NCBI GenBank assembly: GCA_033721415.1
Contig: JAWWAH010000051.1
Location: forward strand, 1-5,704
Length of the DNA stretch: 5,704 bases
Direction: 5' to 3'
From: JAWWAH01 sp033721415
GTDB taxonomy: Bacteria; Patescibacteriota; Minisyncoccia; Spechtbacterales; 2-12-FULL-38-22
The notes beneath the pieces were generated by a model. It was not told the DNA's origin. It made no database searches and saw nothing but the letters and a program-made list of their open reading frames with translations. Each line of letters opens with the position of its first letter. Within the stretch, counting starts at the first letter, position 1. Below, in pieces: positions 1 to 5,704 of the stretch. The translations under genes were made by a program, and so were the position numbers.

Positions 1-1
1 C

Positions 2-793
2 ATTGAGGTTACATATATTCCAGTAAATGAAGATGGGCTAATAAGCCCAAAAGATATAAAAAAGGCTTTAAAGAAAAACACAGTTCTAGTTTCTGTAATG
101 TATGTAAATAATGAAATAGGCACCGTACAACCAATTAAGGAAATATCAGAAATTCTAAAGGAGCACAGTGCATATTTTCATGTGGATGCCGTACAAGCTG
201 CTAATTATTTAAATATTAATGTTAAAGATTTAGGGGTAGATTTAATGACGCTTTCTGGCCATAAGATATATGGGCCAAAGGGCTCTGCTATTCTTTATAA
301 AAAAGAAGACGTTAATATAAGCCCAATAGTGACAGGAGGAGAGCAGGAAAGAAAGTTATCTGCAGGAACAGAAAATGTACCCGCATTCATTGGTTTTGCT
401 GAGGCATTAAAAGAAACAGAAGAGCTCAAAGAAAAAGAATCTAAACGCGTTGGGCATCTAAGAGATATATTTATAGAAAAGATATTAAGCAATACTTCAG
501 ATGTTGGCTTGAATGGATCAAAAAGTTTACGTATCCCAAATAATATAAATGTATATTTTAAGAACACTTCTTCTGAAATTCTCATTCCTAAATTCGATGC
601 AAAAGGCTTGCTTGTATCAGGAGGTTCAGCTTGTACGTCACGAACACCCGAACCATCACATGTTATAGAAGCCTTAGGCAGGAAAGAATATGCAAAAAAT
701 AGCATTCGTATAACACTAGGGCGCCACACCACAGAAGAAGACATCAATAAAGCTGCAGATATTTTTATTAAAATAGCAAAGCAAAAACAATAA
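2..793 (+). CDS. Cysteine desulfurase, NifS/IscS family (5' end outside window)
   Basis: PLP-dependent enzyme that takes sulfur from L-cysteine as an enzyme-bound persulfide, giving alanine, for Fe-S cluster assembly or tRNA thiolation in the cytosol. The frame is open from base 2, so the ATG at 98 is internal (Met in SVMYVNNEIGTVQP) and the gene starts left of the window. About 263 residues are visible of a usual ~380-400. Seen in order: the NNEIGTVQP motif; FHVDAVQA with the Asp that contacts the PLP ring nitrogen; SGHKIYGPKG with the Schiff-base Lys at 263-265; the AGTENVP segment; and SGGSACTS with the catalytic Cys at 632-634, followed by EPSHVIEALG. The long cysteine loop and SACTS motif place it in class I (NifS/IscS), not SufS. 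The first Ser of the usual SSGSACTS is Gly here. No isc, suf or mnmA gene is visible, so the sulfur acceptor is unknown and I give no symbol. The stop lies 27 bases before htrA, so the two may be cotranscribed. Confidence 0.95.
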   Translation: MEVTYIPVNEDGLISPKDIKKALKKNTVLVSVMYVNNEIGTVQPIKEISEILKEHSAYFHVDAVQAANYLNINVKDLGVDLMTLSGHKIYGPKGSAILYKKEDVNISPIVTGGEQERKLSAGTENVPAFIGFAEALKETEELKEKESKRVGHLRDIFIEKILSNTSDVGLNGSKSLRIPNNINVYFKNTSSEILIPKFDAKGLLVSGGSACTSRTPEPSHVIEALGRKEYAKNSIRITLGRHTTEEDINKAADIFIKIAKQKQ

Positions 794-820
794 ATAATTA
801 AATATTTCTCAAAAATAACC

Positions 821-2053
821 ATGCAGAATGATAAAAAACATTTAGCGGGCAAATTTAACAATATGGTCACAACTTCAGCAATAGGAATACTGATTGCATC
901 TTTTATTGTTGGCTTCGGAGGTGGTTGGTTAGCTTATTACACTGCTCCCCATATAGCTTCTAACTCATCATTCCTTCAGAGTAGTAAGATAAACTCAAAC
1001 GTAGAAGAAAATGATAATGCTGAAAATAGCACCTTGTCAGGTATAGAGGAGAGAATTATTGAAACTGTAGACAATTCACTGCCTGCTGTTGTTAGTGTAA
1101 TAGCAACAAAAGATCTTCCTATTATTGAGAATTATTCACCATTTGGTGACTTGTTCCCAGGGTTTCAGATACCTCAACAGCGTGGCACCGAAGAAAGGCA
1201 AGTTTCTGCAGGGACTGGGTTTGTTGCAGCCAACAATTTAATAGTGACTAATCGCCATGTGGTAGCTGATACGGAGGCAAATTATACAGTTATAACATCA
1301 GAGGGCAAAAAGCTAGAAGCAGAAATATTAACTCGAGATCCAGTAGAAGATCTTGCAATAATCAGCGTGCCAGATCTTAACATAGAACCGCTTGCGCTTG
1401 GTGATTCAGAAAATATAAAAAGAGGCCAACTAGCAATTACCATAGGGAATGCTCTTGGAGAATTTGAAAATTCAATCTCTTTAGGAATAATATCAGGATT
1501 AAGTCGTACCCTTACTGCATCATCGGGTTTTGAAAGCGAGGTTCTCAGAGAGGTAATACAAACAGATGCTGCAATTAATCCAGGAAACTCAGGAGGGCCA
1601 CTTCTTAATGCTAATGGAGAGGTTATAGGCGTTAATGTAGCGCGGGCAGCAAGAGCCGATAACATAGGTTTTGCAATTCCAATCAACAGGATTAAAAACA
1701 CCTTGCAACAAATAGAACAAACAGGAAATGCAAAGTATCCATTTCTAGGAATACGATATATTTTAATAAATCCAGAAATACAGAGGCTCAATAATCTACC
1801 ATTTGATTACGGTGCCTTAGTAGTGCGTGGAGATTCTCCAGGAGAAATAGCGGTTGTGCCTGGGTCTTCTGCGGATAAAGCAGGCATAGTGGAAAATGAT
1901 ATTCTTTTAGAAATAAATGGAGAGAAAATAACACAAGATAACCCTCTTGGTAATATCATTAATCAATACGAAGTAGGGGAGGAGGTATCCTTAAAGATTT
2001 ATCACAAAGGAGATACAGAAGACATAACAGTTACTCTTGGTGAGCGCCCTTAA
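821..2053 (+). CDS. htrA: Membrane-anchored HtrA/Deg-family serine protease with one PDZ domain
   Basis: Trypsin-like protease/chaperone that degrades misfolded proteins on the outer face of the cytoplasmic membrane. The 410-residue product has a short basic N-terminus, one hydrophobic segment (about residues 19-41) that looks like an uncleaved anchor, and a polar linker to about 75. The protease domain (about 80-295) has His146 in TNRHVVAD, Asp177 in DPVEDLAII and Ser257 in GNSGGPLLN, so the triad is complete. A single PDZ domain (about 306-408) begins with the FLGI peptide-binding loop (308-311) and includes AGIVENDILLEINGEKI. One PDZ plus an anchor resembles DegS or Gram-positive HtrA, not two-PDZ DegP. 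The loop rich in Pro, Phe and Gly before the protease core (YSPFGDLFPGF) is the variable region typical of the family. I chose ATG 821 because it supplies the charged N-terminus before the anchor; ATG 863 (Met15) would remove it. Neither start has a clear Shine-Dalgarno. No promoter is obvious in the 27-base gap, so readthrough from the desulfurase gene is likely. Confidence 0.95.
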   Translation: MQNDKKHLAGKFNNMVTTSAIGILIASFIVGFGGGWLAYYTAPHIASNSSFLQSSKINSNVEENDNAENSTLSGIEERIIETVDNSLPAVVSVIATKDLPIIENYSPFGDLFPGFQIPQQRGTEERQVSAGTGFVAANNLIVTNRHVVADTEANYTVITSEGKKLEAEILTRDPVEDLAIISVPDLNIEPLALGDSENIKRGQLAITIGNALGEFENSISLGIISGLSRTLTASSGFESEVLREVIQTDAAINPGNSGGPLLNANGEVIGVNVARAARADNIGFAIPINRIKNTLQQIEQTGNAKYPFLGIRYILINPEIQRLNNLPFDYGALVVRGDSPGEIAVVPGSSADKAGIVENDILLEINGEKITQDNPLGNIINQYEVGEEVSLKIYHKGDTEDITVTLGERP

Positions 2054-2112
2054 CTAAAAGAGAAGAAACGCACACTAGCTTTGTGGAAAATTATACATAT
2101 ACCTACTTAGTG

Positions 2113-2140
2113 TTGACAGGATAGTATGGTATGCTAAAAT
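2113..2140 (+). promoter_or_regulatory. Sigma70-type promoter of clpB
   Basis: The -35 box TTGACA (2113-2118) matches the consensus exactly. The -10 box TAAAAT (2135-2140) matches TATAAT at five of six positions, and the spacer is 16 bp. The predicted transcription start is near 2146-2149, inside the operator that begins at 2140. That gives a leader of about 100 bases to the ATG at 2248. The boxes and spacing are seen directly; activity is inferred. Confidence 0.75.
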
Positions 2141-2166
2141 TAGCAGACAAGCACTTAGAGTGCTAA
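2140..2166 (+). promoter_or_regulatory. CIRCE-type operator for the HrcA repressor
   Basis: The known CIRCE consensus is TTAGCACTC-N9-GAGTGCTAA. Here the right half GAGTGCTAA (2158-2166) is perfect. The left half TTAGCAGAC (2140-2148) matches at seven of nine positions, and the spacer is exactly nine bases. The outer six bases on each side (TTAGCA / TGCTAA) are perfectly inverted. It overlaps the last base of the -10 box and covers the predicted transcription start, the usual place for HrcA to block initiation. HrcA typically represses chaperone genes until heat stress, which fits the clpB gene downstream. The spacer adds a second palindrome, AGCACT-TAG-AGTGCT (2150-2164). No hrcA gene is in the window. 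Confidence 0.85.
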
Positions 2167-2247
2167 ATAACAAAAAAGAAAAATCTTAGTTCATTAATGA
2201 GTGTTTGTGGGTTTATTATTAAATCAACAAATACACGCCAAGAAGTA

Positions 2248-5013
2248 ATGCAGAATTTTACTCAACTTGCACAACAAGCATTGCAAAATGCTCAAAAAAT
2301 AAGTCAAAAAAAGAGCCATCAGCAGGTATCTGATTTACATTTGATTGCCGCTCTATTAGAGCAGGACGGAAGCATGGTTCGTACCATGTTGGATAAATTT
2401 GGCATAGATATGTCTTCACTAAAGATTACTATTCAGCAAGAGCTTGATAAATTGCCTAGGATAATCAACCCAATGGGCCCATCTGTAGGTACACTGCCTT
2501 TTGGTCAACTATATGTAACCCAGGAGCTAGCACAGATACTTGCCAGAGCTCGAGAAGAGGCTAAAAAGTTCTCTGACGAATATATAAGTGTAGAGCACTT
2601 ATTCTTAGCGCTAATAGACACAGACACAAAAACAGAAAAACTTCTCAAAGAAGCCAGCATGATAGCTGGAGCTACAATTGGTGATGGCACTGTAAAAGAA
2701 CTAAATTATGATAATGCATTGAAAGTTCTAGGTGATTTAAGAGGAGGCATGCGAATTACAGATCCAAACCCTGAAGATAAGTTTCAGGCGCTTGAAAAAT
2801 ATGCTCGTAATTTAACGGAGCTCGCAAGAAAAGAAAAACTAGATCCAATAATCGGAAGAGAAAAAGAAATAAGGAGAATAATGCAAGTCCTTACGCGCCG
2901 TACCAAAAACAACCCTGTTCTTATAGGAGAAGCTGGTGTTGGTAAGACAGCTATAGTGGAGGGTCTAGCTCAGAGGATAGTTGATGGAGACGTACCCGAA
3001 AGTCTAAAAGAAAAAGAACTTCTTGCATTAGATATTGGTTCTCTTGTTGCAGGAACAAAATACAGAGGAGAATTCGAGGATAGATTAAAGGCTCTTCTAA
3101 AAGAAGTAGAAAATGCTGCAGGAAAAGTAGTATTGTTTATAGATGAGCTCCACACAATAGTTGGTGCAGGAGCAGCAGAAGGTTCAATAGATGCTTCCAA
3201 TCTACTTAAACCAGCCTTAGCAAGAGGTGAGCTACATGCAGTAGGAGCAACAACAACAAAAGAATATCAAAAATATATAGAAAAAGACCATGCACTAGAG
3301 AGACGCTTTCAGCCTGTATACGTTGAAGAACCAAGCACCGAGGATGCAATAGCTATTTTGCGTGGCATTAAAGATAAATACGAAGTTCATCACGGTATTA
3401 GAATAAAAGATAGTGCAATTATTGCAGCTGTTAAGCTCTCTCAAAGGTATTTACCAGGAAGGCATTTACCTGATAAGGGCGTAGACTTAATAGATGAAGC
3501 TGCTTCCTCTTTGCGTTTAAGCATCGAAAGTCAACCCGAAGAACTTGATAAACTACACCGAGAGATGCGCAGGATAGAGATACAAATTCAGGCACTAGAG
3601 AGAGAAAAGGATAAAAAATCAAAGGCAAATATTAAAGAGTTAAAACAAAAACTTGCAGATATAAAAGAAGAAGCACGTGCGTTAGAGGGTAAATGGAGAA
3701 ACGAAAAAGATTTAATATCTGAAATTCACGAACTCAAAAAGGAAATAGATGAAGATAGGCAAATGGCTGAAATCGCTGAGCGTGCAGGCAATTTAGAGCG
3801 AGTTGCAGAAATTAGATATGGTGAAATACCAGAACAAGAGAAAAAATTAAAAAGTGCAGAAAAAGAATTAGCCCGTATTCAAAAGAATGGGCGTATAATG
3901 CGCGAAGAAATAACAGAAGAAGATATAGCTGGTATTATTGCTCGTTGGACAGGCATACCTGCTTCCAGAATGCTTGAAGAAGAAATGGCTCGCCTTGCAA
4001 ACATGGAAGAAGAGCTCAGAAAGCGCGTTGTTGGTCAAAAAGAAGCTATAGCAGCAATAGCGAATGCTATTCGCAGAAACAGAGCAGGCGTTAGCGAAGA
4101 AGGACGCCCCATAGGTTCATTTATATTCTTAGGACCTACGGGTGTAGGAAAAACAGAACTTGCTAGAACTCTTGCCGAATTCTTGTTCGACGATGAATCT
4201 GCAATGATACGCCTAGACATGTCTGAATATATGGAAAGCCACTCTGTTAGCAAGATGATAGGATCTCCTCCAGGATATGTGGGTCATGAAGAAGGAGGCC
4301 AGTTAACAGAGCAAGTTAAGAGACGTCCTTACAGCGTAATCTTGTTCGACGAAATAGAAAAAGCTCATCCAGAAGTATTTAATTCTCTGCTTCAGATCTT
4401 AGATGATGGTCGTTTAACAGACTCAAAGGGACGCACCGTTGATTTCAAGAATACCGTGATAATAATGACATCTAATGTTGGTAGCAACTACATTCAGAAT
4501 ATGTCTTCCTTAGGCTTTGAAACAGGAGAAGACGAAGGCAAGAAAGCAGTATCAAAGAAAGAAAGTTCTATGAGAGACAAGGTGATGGAAGCAATGCGCG
4601 ATAAATTTAAGCCAGAATTTCTTAACCGCTTAGATGAAATCATTATATTCCATCCACTAGATAAGAAGGCTCTTAAGAAAATAGTTGATATACAACTTGA
4701 TGTCGTATTGAAGCGGCTCAAGGAGCGCGATATCTCTGTACGCATCGGCAAGGGAGTTAAAGAGTTTATAGCTGATAAGGGTTACGATCCAAACTTCGGA
4801 GCAAGACCACTAAAAAGAGCAATTCAACGCCATATTTTAGATCCTCTTGCTAAAAAGCTTATAGAAGAAGGCATTCAAGGAAATGCGAGGGTTTCTTTGA
4901 CAACTAAAAACGATAAACTAAATATCAAGATAACCCACTCTCAAAAGAAAAAGAAAGAAAAGGAAAAGCAAGAAGAAGAAAACACTGAAAAAGAAAAAGC
5001 AACAGCTAACTAA
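2248..5013 (+). CDS. clpB: ClpB-family Hsp100 disaggregase with a ClpC-like second ATPase domain
   Basis: Hexameric AAA+ machine that threads aggregated proteins through its pore in the cytosol, normally with DnaK. Numbering is from ATG 2248 (921 residues; E. coli ClpB has 857). The N-domain with two Clp_N repeats spans about 3-150. ATPase domain 1 has Walker A GEAGVGKT (227-234), pore Tyr272 in KYRGEFE, Walker B Asp299-Glu300 and arginine fingers 352-353. The middle coiled-coil domain (about 425-548) is full ClpB length, and Tyr524 matches the Tyr of the DnaK-coupling wing. ATPase domain 2 has Walker A GPTGVGKT (629-636), pore Tyr677 in GSPPGYVG, Walker B Asp701-Glu702, Arg794 in FLNRLDE and sensor-2 GARPLKR (851-857). 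Unusually, SLGF (754-757) sits where ClpC carries its ClpP-docking loop, and the surrounding domain is ClpC-like. The tail (898-921) is Lys/Glu-rich. An in-frame ATG at 2197 would add 17 residues unlike the family; 2248 gives the typical start (MQNFTQLAQQALQ). Both starts have weak ribosome sites. Promoter and CIRCE lie upstream, a strong terminator downstream. Confidence 0.95.
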   Translation: MQNFTQLAQQALQNAQKISQKKSHQQVSDLHLIAALLEQDGSMVRTMLDKFGIDMSSLKITIQQELDKLPRIINPMGPSVGTLPFGQLYVTQELAQILARAREEAKKFSDEYISVEHLFLALIDTDTKTEKLLKEASMIAGATIGDGTVKELNYDNALKVLGDLRGGMRITDPNPEDKFQALEKYARNLTELARKEKLDPIIGREKEIRRIMQVLTRRTKNNPVLIGEAGVGKTAIVEGLAQRIVDGDVPESLKEKELLALDIGSLVAGTKYRGEFEDRLKALLKEVENAAGKVVLFIDELHTIVGAGAAEGSIDASNLLKPALARGELHAVGATTTKEYQKYIEKDHALERRFQPVYVEEPSTEDAIAILRGIKDKYEVHHGIRIKDSAIIAAVKLSQRYLPGRHLPDKGVDLIDEAASSLRLSIESQPEELDKLHREMRRIEIQIQALEREKDKKSKANIKELKQKLADIKEEARALEGKWRNEKDLISEIHELKKEIDEDRQMAEIAERAGNLERVAEIRYGEIPEQEKKLKSAEKELARIQKNGRIMREEITEEDIAGIIARWTGIPASRMLEEEMARLANMEEELRKRVVGQKEAIAAIANAIRRNRAGVSEEGRPIGSFIFLGPTGVGKTELARTLAEFLFDDESAMIRLDMSEYMESHSVSKMIGSPPGYVGHEEGGQLTEQVKRRPYSVILFDEIEKAHPEVFNSLLQILDDGRLTDSKGRTVDFKNTVIIMTSNVGSNYIQNMSSLGFETGEDEGKKAVSKKESSMRDKVMEAMRDKFKPEFLNRLDEIIIFHPLDKKALKKIVDIQLDVVLKRLKERDISVRIGKGVKEFIADKGYDPNFGARPLKRAIQRHILDPLAKKLIEEGIQGNARVSLTTKNDKLNIKITHSQKKKKEKEKQEEENTEKEKATAN

Positions 5014-5014
5014 T

Positions 5015-5046
5015 AAAAAACCCCGACAATTGTCGGGGTTTTTTTT
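5015..5046. terminator. Bidirectional intrinsic terminator between clpB and the glycosyltransferase
   Basis: A GC-rich inverted repeat, CCCCGACAATTGTCGGGG (5021-5038), is flanked by six A on the left (5015-5020) and eight T on the right (5039-5046). Bases 5015-5044 form a perfect 30-bp palindrome. Read rightwards it is a stem of about seven or more G/C-rich pairs followed by a U run, two bases after the clpB stop. Read leftwards the A run becomes a U run, 11 bases after the glycosyltransferase stop. It can therefore end both converging transcripts. Confidence 0.93.
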
Positions 5047-5057
5047 ATTATGGATGC

Positions 5058-5702
5058 TTATTTGCCATATCTAGGCGTTTTAAGCCCATGTTTTTTGAAA
5101 TATTTGATTGCGCTCATAAGGTGTGTGCGGGTATATTTGTTTAATAAAGCAAAAAATATATTTTTTGTTCTGCTTGCTCTACCATGAAAATGATAAACTG
5201 CAGCAAGAGGATAGTAAATTACCTTTAAGTCGTTTTCCCAATATCTTCTGCATAGGTCTACGTCCTCCATATACATAAAGAATCTTTCATCAAATAGACC
5301 TATTTTCTCTATATAACTTTTTTTGGTTGCCATTATAGAGCCCATTAACCAGTCTACTTCTGTGGGTGTTTCAGTTAGATTTTCATAATCTCTCATCATA
5401 AACTTATCTATTTTCTCTTTTCCCCAAGATGTTTTACCAAGTGGAGTTCTTCGTAGCACTATGGAAAGGGGAGTATAGTATCTAAAAGCTGAGGGTTGGT
5501 GAGAATTATCAAAATTTAAAAGCTTAGGGCCAACTAATCCAACATCTGGATTTCTCTCTAAATATTCAAGCATAACAGTTATATTTTGTGGTTCGGGTAT
5601 TATTACATCAGAGTTCATCACAACTATGTATTCTCCTTTAGCTTGAACAATCCCCCTGTTTGCTGCTTTACCAAATCCAAGATTACTATTGGAGGTAATT
5701 AG
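5058..5702 (-). CDS. GT2-family glycosyltransferase (5' end outside window)
   Basis: Inverting GT-A glycosyltransferase that moves a sugar from a nucleotide-sugar donor, probably for cell-surface polysaccharide or glycolipid at the inner face of the membrane. The minus-strand frame is open to the right edge, so the GTG at 5621 is internal and only about 214 C-terminal residues are seen. The first visible stretch, NSNLGFGKAANRGIVQAKGE, matches the NxGFGxAxNxG motif of GT2 rhamnosyltransferase-like enzymes. It leads into YIVVMNSDVII, where the metal-binding Asp (5607-5609) occupies the DxD site. Next come PDVGLVGPKLLN, the acceptor-site WLMGSIMATKK, and MEDVDLCRR with the likely catalytic base Glu-Asp at 5262-5267. 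The C-terminal region has VYHFHGRAS and a basic amphipathic tail ending KTPRYGK, with no obvious multi-helix membrane domain in the visible part. The donor and acceptor sugars cannot be read from sequence. It converges on clpB across the shared terminator and is probably the last gene of its own unit. Confidence 0.93.
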   Translation of the reverse strand, partial: LITSNSNLGFGKAANRGIVQAKGEYIVVMNSDVIIPEPQNITVMLEYLERNPDVGLVGPKLLNFDNSHQPSAFRYYTPLSIVLRRTPLGKTSWGKEKIDKFMMRDYENLTETPTEVDWLMGSIMATKKSYIEKIGLFDERFFMYMEDVDLCRRYWENDLKVIYYPLAAVYHFHGRASRTKNIFFALLNKYTRTHLMSAIKYFKKHGLKTPRYGK

Positions 5703-5704
5703 TC

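Noticed and set aside
98..100. ATG as the start of the desulfurase gene
   Set aside because: The frame continues upstream to base 2 with family-typical sequence (IEVTYIPVNEDG), so this Met is internal.
295..870. Long minus-strand open frame (191 codons) opposite the desulfurase and the start of htrA
   Set aside because: It lies opposite clearly coding sequence, has Phe/Leu/Ser-rich composition typical of an antisense frame, and shows no recognisable domain.
1282..1791. Minus-strand open frame (169 codons) opposite htrA
   Set aside because: It is antisense to the catalytic core and PDZ start of a convincing HtrA and shows no family motif.
2054..2112. Intrinsic terminator after htrA
   Set aside because: Only a weak CACA...TGTG pairing is present, with no GC-rich stem or T run.
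2191..2200. 10-bp palindrome TCATTAATGA around the upstream clpB ATG
   Set aside because: Short, AT-rich and without loop or flanking symmetry; expected by chance in this base composition.
2505..4751. Several minus-strand open frames of 61-85 codons opposite clpB
   Set aside because: All are antisense to the conserved AAA+ domains. None has a recognisable motif.
821..5013. Recoded TGA (Gly code of Absconditabacteria/Gracilibacteria)
   Set aside because: All genes read full length under the standard bacterial code, and no TGA appears in frame.
5619..5621. GTG as the start of the glycosyltransferase
   Set aside because: The frame continues to the window edge with the conserved NLGFGKAANRG motif, so this is an internal Val.

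Overview
This window is AT-rich bacterial chromosome. It carries three genes on the plus strand: a partial cysteine desulfurase, an HtrA-type protease and a ClpB-family disaggregase. A partial glycosyltransferase converges on them from the minus strand. All frames read through under the standard bacterial code, with no in-frame TGA. The protein flavour is compatible with a Patescibacteria (CPR) type lineage: a membrane-anchored HtrA with one PDZ domain, a NifS-like enzyme with SGGSACTS, weak Shine-Dalgarno signals and an AT-rich Lys/Glu-rich coding style. That assignment is an inference and not secure.

Layout. Positions 2-793 encode the C-terminal two thirds of a class I (NifS/IscS-like) cysteine desulfurase, with the PLP lysine and the catalytic cysteine both present. 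After 27 bases comes htrA (821-2053), which has an N-terminal membrane anchor, a complete His-Asp-Ser triad and one PDZ domain. The intergenic region 2054-2247 holds a good sigma70-type promoter (TTGACA, 16 bp, TAAAAT). A CIRCE-type HrcA operator begins at the last base of the -10 box, so the next gene looks like a heat-shock gene under HrcA repression. That gene, clpB (best start 2248, stop ending 5013), ends at a 30-bp perfect palindrome that acts as a terminator in both directions. On the other side of it, a GT2 glycosyltransferase (5702-5058, minus strand) runs in from beyond the right edge.

How they fit together. HtrA handles damaged proteins outside the membrane, and the ClpB-family protein handles aggregates in the cytoplasm. 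The pair is a small protein quality-control neighbourhood, although clpB has its own promoter. The glycosyltransferase belongs to a separate unit, probably for cell-surface polysaccharide.

Most interesting point. The clpB product has the ClpB N-domain and a full-length ClpB middle domain, including the DnaK-coupling wing with its conserved Tyr. Its second ATPase domain, however, reads like ClpC and carries an S-LGF tripeptide at the spacing where ClpC carries its ClpP-docking LGF/VGF loop. This suggests a natural disaggregase that may also feed ClpP, a combination otherwise familiar from an engineered ClpB/ClpA loop chimera. The operator is also unusual, with a degenerate left arm and a second, tighter palindrome nested inside it.
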